DNA of 64,000 nt from Lachnospiraceae bacterium (GTDB lineage Bacteria > Bacillota > Clostridia > Lachnospirales > Lachnospiraceae): positions 1-64,000 of the forward strand of contig JAILHF010000031.1 of NCBI GenBank assembly GCA_024696005.1. The letters are read 5' to 3'. Below, in pieces: positions 16,872 through 25,286 of the stretch. The notes under the pieces are model-generated. The model saw only the letters and a list, made by a program, of their open reading frames with translations, ran no database searches and was not told the DNA's origin. Both the position numbers and the translations under genes were made by a program. Each line of letters opens with the position of its first letter. The stretch's first letter is position 1.

Positions 16872-19022
16872 ATGCAGAATAAAGGACCTTATTACATAAC
16901 AACGGCCATTGCTTATACTTCGGGCAAGCCGCATATCGGAAACTGTTACGAGATCATCCTGGCGGATGCCATCGCCCGCTACAAGAAGGCGGACGGCTTC
17001 GACGTGCACTTCCAGACCGGAAGCGACGAGCACGGCCAGAAGATTGAGACCCGCGCCATCGAGGAAGGCGTCAGCCCGAAGGAGTTCGTTGACAGGACTG
17101 CGGGAGAGATCAAGAGACTCTGGGACCTGATGGGGACGGATTACGACCGTTTCATCCGTACCACGGATGCGGACCATGAGGAACAGATCCGCAAGATCTT
17201 CAAAAAAATGTACGAGAAAGGCGACATCTATAAGGGTGCGTACGAAGGAAAGTACTGCACGGAATGCGAAGCCTTTTATACGGAGAGCCAGCTGGAAGAC
17301 GGGAAGTGCCCGGTCTGCGGCGGCGCTGTGCATGAGGAAAAGGAAGAGGCGTATTTCTTCAAAATGAGCAAATACGCGGACCGGCTGATCGAGCACATCA
17401 ACAGCCATCCCGAGTTCATCCAGCCCGTGTCCCGCAAGAACGAGATGATGAACAACTTCCTGCTGCCCGGTCTGCAGGATCTGTGCGTGAGCCGGACCTC
17501 GTTCAAATGGGGCATCCAGGTGGATTTTGACGAAAAGCATGTGGTCTACGTATGGCTGGATGCCCTCAGCAACTATATCACCGGCATCGGTTACGATGCG
17601 GACGGCAACAGCTCCGACACCTATAAGAAGTTCTGGCCTGCCGACCTGCATCTGATCGGAAAGGACATCATCCGTTTCCATACGATCTACTGGCCCATCT
17701 TCCTTATGTCCCTGGGCGAGCCGCTTCCGAAGCAGATCTTCGGACACCCCTGGCTTCTGCAGGGCGGTGAGAAGATGAGCAAGTCCAAGGGAAACGTGAT
17801 CTATGTGGACGACCTGATCGACATCTTCGGACTGGACGCCGTGCGCTACTTCGTGCTGCACGAGATGCCTTACGAGAACGACGGAACCATCACCTGGGAG
17901 CTGATGACCGAGCGCGTGAACTCCGATCTGGCCAACACCCTGGGCAACCTGGTGAACCGTACCGTTGCGATGAGCAACAAGTATTTCGGCGGAGTCGTGG
18001 AGGACAAGGGCGTTGCCGATCCTGCCATCGACGATGATCTGAAGGGCGTGCTGACCGGAACCTATGCCGCAGTGGAGAAAGACATGGAAACGCTGCATGT
18101 GGCCGATGCACTGACCGAGATCTTTAACGCTTTCAAGCGTTTGAACAAATACATCGACGAAACGGAGCCCTGGAAGCTTGCGAAGGAAGAAGACAAGCAG
18201 GACAGACTGGCTACCGTGCTCTATAACCTGGCGGAAGGCATCACGATCGGTGCTTCGCTCCTGGCGCCTTTCCTGCCGGATACCGCTTCGAAGATCGTCT
18301 CCCAGCTGGGAACGGAGCTTCGTGATTTCGACAGCCTGGACCGCTTCGGCCTGAACGGGGCCGGCCGCGTGACCGAAAGTCCCGAGATCCTCTTTGCGAG
18401 ACTGGACAAGGACGAGATCCTGAAGAAAGCGGCTGTGGTCGTGGAGAAGCAGCGCGCGGATTACGTGGAGCATCAGAAGAAAGCATGCGCGAATCTGCTG
18501 AAAGCAGGACGCATCTCACAGGAAGAAGCCGACAGGCAGCTGGCGGCGCTTGTTGGCGAGCCTGCGCGGGATCCGTCCCGACCCGCTAAAACGCTCTCGG
18601 CTCCGGATCCCGACTCCGGCTCGAGCGGAGTGGCCGGCTCTGACTCCGGATCCCGCGACGGCGCTGACCAGACGCCGATCCACGTAGAGAAAAAGGACGA
18701 GATCGAATACGATGATTTCGCAAAGTGCCAGTTTGTGGTGGGCGAGATCCTCGCGTGCGAGGAGGTGCCCAAGAGCAAGAAGCTGCTCTGCTCGCAGGTA
18801 AAGGTGGGCGACCGCACGGTGCAGATCCTCTCCGGGATCAAGGCGTATTACAAACCCGAAGAGATGGTCGGCAAGAAGGTGATGGTCCTTCTGAACCTGA
18901 AGCCCGTAAAGATGGCCGGTCTGGAGAGCCAGGGCATGCTGCTCTGCGCGGAAGACGAGAACGATCACGTGGTATTGATGACACCCGAAAAAGGACTGCC
19001 TTCGGGCAGCATGATCTGCTGA
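16872..19022 (+). CDS. metG: Methionyl-tRNA synthetase with C-terminal tRNA-binding domain
   Basis: A 716-residue class I synthetase that charges tRNA-Met. Signature PHIGN (HIGH motif) lies near residue 21 and KMSKSKGN near 300. A zinc knuckle has CTEC and CPVCGG. The anticodon-binding helical domain ends near residue 540. A low-complexity linker rich in Ser, Gly, Asp and Pro (about 570-605) leads to a Trbp111/EMAP-type OB fold (DFAKCQFVVGEIL to the end), which helps tRNA binding. The linker DNA holds direct and inverted repeats. GAGGAG lies about nine bases before the ATG. It sits between exoA and an acetyltransferase gene, all on the same strand. Confidence 0.95.
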   Translation: MQNKGPYYITTAIAYTSGKPHIGNCYEIILADAIARYKKADGFDVHFQTGSDEHGQKIETRAIEEGVSPKEFVDRTAGEIKRLWDLMGTDYDRFIRTTDADHEEQIRKIFKKMYEKGDIYKGAYEGKYCTECEAFYTESQLEDGKCPVCGGAVHEEKEEAYFFKMSKYADRLIEHINSHPEFIQPVSRKNEMMNNFLLPGLQDLCVSRTSFKWGIQVDFDEKHVVYVWLDALSNYITGIGYDADGNSSDTYKKFWPADLHLIGKDIIRFHTIYWPIFLMSLGEPLPKQIFGHPWLLQGGEKMSKSKGNVIYVDDLIDIFGLDAVRYFVLHEMPYENDGTITWELMTERVNSDLANTLGNLVNRTVAMSNKYFGGVVEDKGVADPAIDDDLKGVLTGTYAAVEKDMETLHVADALTEIFNAFKRLNKYIDETEPWKLAKEEDKQDRLATVLYNLAEGITIGASLLAPFLPDTASKIVSQLGTELRDFDSLDRFGLNGAGRVTESPEILFARLDKDEILKKAAVVVEKQRADYVEHQKKACANLLKAGRISQEEADRQLAALVGEPARDPSRPAKTLSAPDPDSGSSGVAGSDSGSRDGADQTPIHVEKKDEIEYDDFAKCQFVVGEILACEEVPKSKKLLCSQVKVGDRTVQILSGIKAYYKPEEMVGKKVMVLLNLKPVKMAGLESQGMLLCAEDENDHVVLMTPEKGLPSGSMIC

Positions 19023-19023
19023 G

Positions 19024-19575
19024 ATGTATCTGCGTGGAGGAAAAAGCGGGGAGATACGCATCCTGCACGGCATCGAGCAGGATTGGGAGTGCGCTATGGC
19101 TTTGGCCTGGCGCACTTTTCAGCGTTTTGAAGCACCTGTCTATCCGAAAGAGGGCTGCGAGAGTTTTCTGGAATTCATCTCCGGCGGGGACTTAAAGAGA
19201 ATGTTCCTTCTGGGCCGATACCGTTTGTATGTGGCGAAGGACGGGGACGACATGGTCGGGATGTTTTCGATCCGCGAGAACAACCATATCTCCCTGCTCT
19301 TTGTGGACGCGGCCTATCACGGCTGCGGGATCGGAAGGGCACTGATCTGCTGTGGGACGGATTTTCTCTGGGAAAAGAAGACCCTTCCGCTGGACAACGA
19401 GGAGGAAATGCGAAGTGATGTGCTGTATGAGCGGAACTATGAGCATTTTGTGACGGTGAACGCCGCGCCCGGAGCCGTGGGCTTTTACGAGCGCGTCGGT
19501 TTTGAGCGTTTGGGGGAGCAGGAGGAGGCCGGCGGCATCCTCTATGTTCCCATGTATATGGAGGAAAAAGCATGA
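19024..19575 (+). CDS. GNAT-family N-acetyltransferase
   Basis: A 183-residue protein. HISLLFVDAAYHGCGIGRALI holds the acetyl-CoA pyrophosphate-binding loop (normally Q/R-x-x-G-x-G/A, here HGCGIG), and VNAAPGAVGFYERVGFER is the typical C-terminal motif. The substrate is unknown. The ATG is one base after the metG stop and has no clear ribosome site of its own, suggesting coupling. Its stop overlaps the cellulase start in ATGA. This links an ordinary modification enzyme and a secreted cellulase to the metG operon. Confidence 0.8.
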   Translation: MYLRGGKSGEIRILHGIEQDWECAMALAWRTFQRFEAPVYPKEGCESFLEFISGGDLKRMFLLGRYRLYVAKDGDDMVGMFSIRENNHISLLFVDAAYHGCGIGRALICCGTDFLWEKKTLPLDNEEEMRSDVLYERNYEHFVTVNAAPGAVGFYERVGFERLGEQEEAGGILYVPMYMEEKA

Positions 19576-21242
19576 AGAGATATCCGTTCTGCCTTTGTCT
19601 GATCCTGCTGCTTCTGCTGGCAGGCTGCGGCAAAGACGCGGACAGCAAAGCGCCGGAAGCGGAGAGCGCGAAGGTATTGGAGCCGGAAGACGGGCAGGAA
19701 GAGGCCCGTGAGGTCCCGGACGGGAATGTGGCGGCGGAGAAAAAGACCGGGGAGAGCCGGGAACGCGAATCGGAGCACGAGTTCAAGCCCGCGCCGACCG
19801 ATGGCCCCACGCCCACCTCAAAGCCCACTCCCACGATGCACATCACGGCAGATGTGACCTTTGGTGACGGGAACGAAAGCCCGCAGAACGGCGGAAGCTC
19901 TTCGGGAAAGACGGCGGTAGCGGAGCACGGGCGCCTGTCCTATAAGGGAACGAAGATGGTGGACAGCCACGGGAACGCGTTCCAGCTTCGGGGCGTGTCC
20001 ACGCACGGCATCGGCTGGTTTCCGCAGTATGTGAACCGGGATACGTTCAAGACCCTGCGGGATGAGTGGGGTGTCAACTGCATCCGTCTGGCCATGTACA
20101 GCGATGAAGGTGCCGGCTATGCCTCGGGCGGAAACCAGGCGCAGCTCAAACAGCTGGTCAACGACGGCGTTTCCTACGCGACCGAGCTGGGAATGTATGT
20201 GATCATCGACTGGCATGTCCTGGGGGAAAAGGATCCCAACGTGCACAAGGATGAGGCGAAGAAATTCTTTGATGAGATGTCGAAGAAATACGCCTCTTAC
20301 GAAAATGTCCTCTACGAGATCTGCAACGAGCCGAACGGCAATACGAGCTGGAAGCAGGTGAAAAGCTATGCGGAAGAGCTGGTCGGCGTGATCCGCGCCA
20401 ACGACGGCAGGGGCATTATCATCGTGGGCACGCCCACCTGGTCGCAGGATGTGGATGTTGCGGCCTCGGATCCGCTGAAAGGCTATGACAACATCGCCTA
20501 TACGATCCATTTTTACGCCGGAACGCACAAGGACAAGCTGCGGCAGAAGATGCAGAGCGCGCTGAAAGCCGGTCTGCCCGTCCTCTGCACCGAGTTCGGC
20601 ACCTGCGCCGCCGACGGAAACGGGAAGAACGATTTTCCGGAGGCAGACAAGTGGATCGCGGCATTTGATGAAGAAGGGATAGGATTCTGCATCTGGAACC
20701 TCTCCAACAAGAACGAGAGCTCTTCGCTGATCTCGTCGGGCTGCAACAAGCTGGCGGGCTGGACCGAGAACGAGCTCAGCGATGAGGGCCGCTGGTACGT
20801 AAAGAAGCTGGGCGGGGGCACAAAGCCCCTGGGAAGCACGGCGCAGAGTGGTAACGGCGGCGGCAATGGGGGCAATAACGGCGGCGGCGGGAACAATCAG
20901 GCCAACGCGGTGCCTGCGGTGAACGCCACGGCAGCCAATACCAAGATCACACTGAGCAACGACAACAGCTGGAATGACGGAACAGCCGAGCATTACCAGT
21001 TCACCCTGAAGCTCACGAACAGCGGCAGCAGCCCGACGAGCGGCTGGAAGGTGCGCATCGACATGGGCAGTGCCGTCACGATCGAGCAGTCCTGGAACGG
21101 GACTTTCCATGCATCCGGCAGCAGCATCACGGTCACTCCGGTGGACTTTAACAAAGAGATCCCCGCGGGAGGCAGTGTGGAAGCCGGCTTTATCGTGACC
21201 GTAAGTGGAAAGATCGGCAATCCTTCCGTAAGCATGGAGTAG
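19572..21242 (+). CDS. GH5 endoglucanase lipoprotein with C-terminal CBM2
   Basis: A 556-residue secreted enzyme. The signal ends in the lipobox LLAGC, so Cys would be lipidated and the enzyme held on the cell surface. A disordered Glu/Pro/Thr-rich spacer (about 22-115) precedes the GH5 barrel. Catalytic residues are E253 in YEICNEPNG (acid/base) and E341 in LCTEFGT (nucleophile). A Gly/Asn linker near 425-445 leads to a CBM2-type cellulose-binding module with spaced Trp residues (SWNDG, SGWKV, SWNGT). It should cut beta-1,4-glucan chains. The start overlaps the acetyltransferase stop by four bases, and tatD follows after three bases. Confidence 0.88.
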   Translation: MKRYPFCLCLILLLLLAGCGKDADSKAPEAESAKVLEPEDGQEEAREVPDGNVAAEKKTGESRERESEHEFKPAPTDGPTPTSKPTPTMHITADVTFGDGNESPQNGGSSSGKTAVAEHGRLSYKGTKMVDSHGNAFQLRGVSTHGIGWFPQYVNRDTFKTLRDEWGVNCIRLAMYSDEGAGYASGGNQAQLKQLVNDGVSYATELGMYVIIDWHVLGEKDPNVHKDEAKKFFDEMSKKYASYENVLYEICNEPNGNTSWKQVKSYAEELVGVIRANDGRGIIIVGTPTWSQDVDVAASDPLKGYDNIAYTIHFYAGTHKDKLRQKMQSALKAGLPVLCTEFGTCAADGNGKNDFPEADKWIAAFDEEGIGFCIWNLSNKNESSSLISSGCNKLAGWTENELSDEGRWYVKKLGGGTKPLGSTAQSGNGGGNGGNNGGGGNNQANAVPAVNATAANTKITLSNDNSWNDGTAEHYQFTLKLTNSGSSPTSGWKVRIDMGSAVTIEQSWNGTFHASGSSITVTPVDFNKEIPAGGSVEAGFIVTVSGKIGNPSVSME

Positions 21243-21245
21243 GGC

Positions 21246-22013
21246 ATGAGAGCGATCTTTGATACACATGTGCATTATGACGACGAGGCTTTTGACGCAG
21301 ACAGGGACGAGCTGCTGGCAGCGCTTCCCTCGCAGGGCGTGGAAAAGATCGTGGATGTGGGCGCGAGCCTGGCTTCCTCAAAGAAGGCTTTGGAGCTTGC
21401 GAGGCGCTACCCGCATGTTTACTGCGCGCTCGGGATCCATCCCGAAGAGGCGCGGGACCTCGATGAGGACTGCATCGCCTGGCTGCGTTCTTCGCTGAAG
21501 GAAGAAAAGTGCGTGGCCCTTGGCGAGATCGGCCTGGACTATCACTGGCAGGACGTGCCGCCCGATGTCCAGAAGGAGGTCTTCATCTGCCAGCTCGCGC
21601 TGGCAAAGGAAGCGGAGAAGCCGATCATCGTCCATTCCCGCGAAGCGGCGGCGGACACGGCTTCCATACTGCGAGCCCATCACGACGGCAGGGGCGTGAT
21701 CCACTGTTTTTCCTATTCGAAGGAGATGGCCCTGGAATTTGCGGAAATGGGATATTACATCGGGATCGGCGGCGTGCTTACCTATAAGAATGCCAGAAAG
21801 CTTGTGGAAGCGGCAGAGGCCCTGCCGATGGAACGCATCGTGCTGGAGACGGACGGGCCCTATCTTTCGCCCGAGCCTCTGCGCGGGAAGCGCAACGTTT
21901 CGCCCAACATCGCTTACGTGATCAGCCGTCTGGCACAGATCAAGGGGCTCGCCGAGGAAGAGGTGCGCGAACAGGCCTGGCAGAACGCCCACCGGCTTTA
22001 TGAGCTCTCCTAA
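21246..22013 (+). CDS. tatD: TatD-family metal-dependent deoxyribonuclease
   Basis: A 255-residue TIM-barrel hydrolase. Motifs are FDTHVHYD (the metal-binding D-x-H-x-H block), ALGIHPEEA, GEIGLDYHW with the bridging Glu, IVHSREA, IHCFSYS and LETDGPYL. The family carries 3'-5' DNase activity and is linked to DNA repair. It lies close to metG in many Firmicutes, so the gene order here is conserved apart from the two inserted genes. Its stop codon overlaps that of the convergent helicase gene by three bases. Confidence 0.9.
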   Translation: MRAIFDTHVHYDDEAFDADRDELLAALPSQGVEKIVDVGASLASSKKALELARRYPHVYCALGIHPEEARDLDEDCIAWLRSSLKEEKCVALGEIGLDYHWQDVPPDVQKEVFICQLALAKEAEKPIIVHSREAAADTASILRAHHDGRGVIHCFSYSKEMALEFAEMGYYIGIGGVLTYKNARKLVEAAEALPMERIVLETDGPYLSPEPLRGKRNVSPNIAYVISRLAQIKGLAEEEVREQAWQNAHRLYELS

Positions 22014-24016
22014 TCCCCGTTCTTTGCGCTTTTCGGTTTGTTTTTCTTCGTGGAGATAAAGGACAGCTTCCGGATGATGGCTGCCGAGATCTTCTGCTTG
22101 GCAGCCATGATCTCATCCCCGTATTCTTCGTGGTTGAATTTCACGGCAAAATTGTAGAGCATGTCGCAGATATGATAAGCCCGCTCGAGGTAGTCGAGGC
22201 GGCGGTTGTCGGTCACGGCGCCGCTGTGGAGCACGTCTCCGATCAGGCTGTCGTTGTCGTATTCCGCCCAGACCATGTCCACCCAGAGCTCCAAAAGCTC
22301 CTTGTCCCGCTCGTCAAAGGGGATGGTGATGGCCTTGTAAAGGAAGTATTTGTCGCTTGCCAGATCCTTGAGCATCCCGCAGAGAGCGATCTCGCGCTCG
22401 ATATCCGCCTTGCGGTAGCCGCTGTTGACGGTCACGTCCTTCCAGCGCTGCAGGATGTCGATCATCGGCGCGTCGATGTCGATGATGGTCTCGGGGAACT
22501 GGATCGTTGCGTATTCCAGGTCCGGAAGCTTCGCGTCCAGGGCTTTTTTGATCAGTTCCTTCTCCTCGGCGGAAGTGACAAAGCCCTTGTCGAACATGCC
22601 GAAGCGGCCGGCGCGTCCGCCGATCTGCTTGATCTCGGGCGGGGTGAGCGTGCGCACGCTGTGTCCGTCGAATTTCTGCATGCGCAGAAAGACCACACGC
22701 TTTATCGGAAGGTTTAAGCCCAGGCCGATGGCATCCGTGGCTACCAGAACCTCGGTCTCACCGCGGGTGAACTTTTCGGCTTCCCGATGACGCACGTCGT
22801 AGGGCAGGTTTCCGTAGATGATGCTGCAGCTGTGGCCGCGTTCGGTAAGCTCGGCCGCCACCGCGTGCACGTCCCTGCGCGAAAAGACGATCAGGGCGTC
22901 GTGGGGCTCGATGGAATCGGGGAAAACGAATTCCCGCTCATCCACCAGCAGCGGGGTGTTGCGGCTGTGGCTGACCAGTTCGTAACGGTCGTTGCAGTCC
23001 TCGATCATGCGGCAGAGGATGGGCACGGCTTCGTCGGCGCAGCAGATGTGGATCTCCCTGGCTTTCACGCCCAGGATCACCCTGGTCCAGGAACCGCCGC
23101 GGAAGGGATCGGCCACCAGCTGTGCTTCGTCGATGACGACGATGTCATAATCCTCGCTCAGGTTGACCATCTCCACCGTGGAGGCCATGACCGTGGAAGC
23201 CGGCACGTCGATGAACTCCTCGCCGGTGCGCAGGCTGCAGTAGACGCCGGCTTTGTTCAGCCGGTCGTAGATCTCGTAAGCCAGAAGGCGGAGAGGGCCG
23301 GCGTAAATGCCGTTCTGCGCCTGCATCAGCCGGTTCACGGATTCATAGGTCTTGCCCGAATTGGTGGGGCCGTGATGGATGATGAACTGCCGTTTGATCC
23401 GGCGGGCATCGGGATAGAGATCCACGTACGAATCGGGGATGTGCTCGAGAAGGTGCTTGCGCAGCTTCACGCTGCCCTCCTCACGGCCCGAGATCACGGT
23501 GAAGAGATCGAGCCGGCGGTTGTATTTCAGGAGTTGGTAGATCAGTTCGGTATTGAAATAGCTTTCCAGGGCCTTCTTCAGGTCCTGCTCCAGACGGATG
23601 CGGTTGTGCTCGAGGAAATTCCGGGTGCGGCCCGCCAGTGTCTTGTAGCGGAGCTTTTTGACCGCAAGGCGCACCGCTGTGTCTTCCTCCCGGAAGAAAC
23701 GCAGGAAGTACTGCAGATAGCTGTTTTCCTCGCACCACGAGCAGACGCGCTTCTCGGTAAAGAAGCGCCGATCCGAAAGAAGCGCGACGAATTCGTCGAA
23801 GTTTTTGGCGCTCAGGGGCTGCTTCTTGCCGCTCCTCTTTCCGGCGTCCATGTTGATGGAGCCGTTGCTCAGCCGCTTTTCCGCGACGAGTATGATCTGC
23901 GCTTTCATTTTTTCATAGGCCCTGCGCGCGGCGTCGGCCGTCGCTTCGGTAAGGTATGCCGCGTCCAGTGCCTGCAGCGCGGCGTTCGGGTCCTGGGATC
24001 CGCCTGTTTTCTTCAT
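22010..24016 (-). CDS. SUV3-like superfamily 2 RNA helicase
   Basis: A 668-residue helicase. Motifs run GPTNSGKTY (I), ASTVEM (after Ia), VVIDEAQ (II), ATDAIGLGLNLP (V) and QIGGRAGRFG (VI). The IGGRAGRFG block and the GPTNSGKT loop are those of mitochondrial SUV3, an RNA helicase of the degradosome; bacterial members are found in some Clostridia and other groups. A 190-residue N-terminal helical region is specific to this type. I set the start at ATG 24016, 11 bases after the stop of the Lgt-like gene, with AAAGGA seven bases upstream. It is the last gene of a three-gene operon. A role in RNA turnover is inferred. Confidence 0.8.
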   Translation of the reverse strand: MKKTGGSQDPNAALQALDAAYLTEATADAARRAYEKMKAQIILVAEKRLSNGSINMDAGKRSGKKQPLSAKNFDEFVALLSDRRFFTEKRVCSWCEENSYLQYFLRFFREEDTAVRLAVKKLRYKTLAGRTRNFLEHNRIRLEQDLKKALESYFNTELIYQLLKYNRRLDLFTVISGREEGSVKLRKHLLEHIPDSYVDLYPDARRIKRQFIIHHGPTNSGKTYESVNRLMQAQNGIYAGPLRLLAYEIYDRLNKAGVYCSLRTGEEFIDVPASTVMASTVEMVNLSEDYDIVVIDEAQLVADPFRGGSWTRVILGVKAREIHICCADEAVPILCRMIEDCNDRYELVSHSRNTPLLVDEREFVFPDSIEPHDALIVFSRRDVHAVAAELTERGHSCSIIYGNLPYDVRHREAEKFTRGETEVLVATDAIGLGLNLPIKRVVFLRMQKFDGHSVRTLTPPEIKQIGGRAGRFGMFDKGFVTSAEEKELIKKALDAKLPDLEYATIQFPETIIDIDAPMIDILQRWKDVTVNSGYRKADIEREIALCGMLKDLASDKYFLYKAITIPFDERDKELLELWVDMVWAEYDNDSLIGDVLHSGAVTDNRRLDYLERAYHICDMLYNFAVKFNHEEYGDEIMAAKQKISAAIIRKLSFISTKKNKPKSAKNGD

Positions 24017-24026
24017 TTCCTGTCCT

Positions 24027-25286
24027 TTATTCCTGTCTTGATGCAAAAAGCGCGCTCAGTCCCACAGCGGCCATGACGGCGCTGAGGAAGGCAAAGATCG
24101 CGGGACGCTCGTCCCGTCTTTTCCCGGGCTGCTTTCTTTTGGAACGTTTCTCATCCGTGCCGGTCCTGCTTCCGGTTTTTTCACTCCCTGCTTCCGCGTT
24201 TTCGGAAAGGGCTGCCATGTTCGGAAGCTCGGCGGTCTTTTCAAAGTCCCTGATCACCAGGTCGGCCGTTTCCGCCTCCGTAGTGCTCAGCGCCTCCGCA
24301 GCCGTCTCGGCCGCAGCCGCAGGAGCCTTCTTCCGCCCGAGGGCGTAAAGGATGTAGCAGAAGAGGATCATGCCCAGGCAGCTCAGGCCCATGAAGGCGT
24401 AGACCGTATCGTGCATGTCCGCGTAGCGCTGGACCAGATATTCCATGATGCCGGCGGCCGTCATGCAGCCCGCCAGCAGAAGCCAGAGGGGAACGAAGTA
24501 CCAGTGCCAGCCCCGGCGCTTTACCGCACGGATGCCCAGGCCGATGCCCATCCCCAAAAAGCTCAGGCCGGTAAAGATCTGCAGGATGCTGACAAAACCG
24601 TTGAATGCGAAGTATTCCGCGTCATAGCGGGTGCTGTCGAGGATGAACTGTCCCGCGCCGAAGAGCATGAGGAAGAAGCAGGAGGTCGCGCCTTTTTCTT
24701 CTTTGCGTGCGTGGTAGAACATCGTGCACAGGTGCGCAGTGAACAGAAGAAAGAGGAAGCTGACAAAGAAAGTGGCGAAGCGGTATTCCGTTCCTTCCGC
24801 GCCTGCGACCGGCGATGCGAAAGGCAGGCATTGGAACTGCGGGAACGTGACCTCGAATTTTCCGCGGCAGCTCTGGTTGAAGAGGCAGCAGAGATAAAGC
24901 AGACCCATGCCCATGGCCGATGCGGGCGCAAGAGCGTCCAGGAAGGCGGGCAGGTCTTTGTGTGCCCGGACAAGACGCAGCAGGGCCGCGGCCAGTACGA
25001 TGCCGGGCAGGATCCCCAGCATCGAGAAGTGGTCGGTCTGCAGGTCGGTGAGCAGGAGCTTCAGGCTGCTGAACTGCTCGATATGCGAATACCAGTAGAT
25101 CAGGTGGGAGCTGATGCTTCCGAAAAGCAGGGCCAGCGGCAAAAAGAGCCAGCCGGCCAGCCGTCTGCCGCCGTTTGCGCAATAGAGCGCGTGAAAGCGG
25201 AACCACCAGGCCGCGATGGCGAGGATCGCCAGGATGCTGTCCCAGCGGATCTCGGTATTGTCGATGATCACTGCTACAGGGTTCAT
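24027..25286 (-). CDS. Divergent Lgt-like integral membrane protein
   Basis: A 419-residue membrane protein with seven or more helices in the first 330 residues and a basic, low-complexity tail. The helix pattern and the FILDSTRYD segment near residue 220 recall prolipoprotein diacylglyceryl transferase (Lgt). The Lgt signature block G-R-x-G-N-F-x-N-G-E is replaced by CCLFNQSCRG, and the H-G-G motif is replaced by SMLGI, so normal Lgt activity is doubtful. The ATG overlaps the stop of the preceding gene (ATGA). A second Lgt should exist elsewhere, since this window alone encodes several lipoproteins. It may modify a different lipid or cell-wall polymer. Confidence 0.6.
   Translation of the reverse strand: MNPVAVIIDNTEIRWDSILAILAIAAWWFRFHALYCANGGRRLAGWLFLPLALLFGSISSHLIYWYSHIEQFSSLKLLLTDLQTDHFSMLGILPGIVLAAALLRLVRAHKDLPAFLDALAPASAMGMGLLYLCCLFNQSCRGKFEVTFPQFQCLPFASPVAGAEGTEYRFATFFVSFLFLLFTAHLCTMFYHARKEEKGATSCFFLMLFGAGQFILDSTRYDAEYFAFNGFVSILQIFTGLSFLGMGIGLGIRAVKRRGWHWYFVPLWLLLAGCMTAAGIMEYLVQRYADMHDTVYAFMGLSCLGMILFCYILYALGRKKAPAAAAETAAEALSTTEAETADLVIRDFEKTAELPNMAALSENAEAGSEKTGSRTGTDEKRSKRKQPGKRRDERPAIFAFLSAVMAAVGLSALFASRQE

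Noticed and set aside
16809-18473. A 554-codon frame opposite metG
   Set aside because: It is the mirror of a certain synthetase gene and shows no domain.
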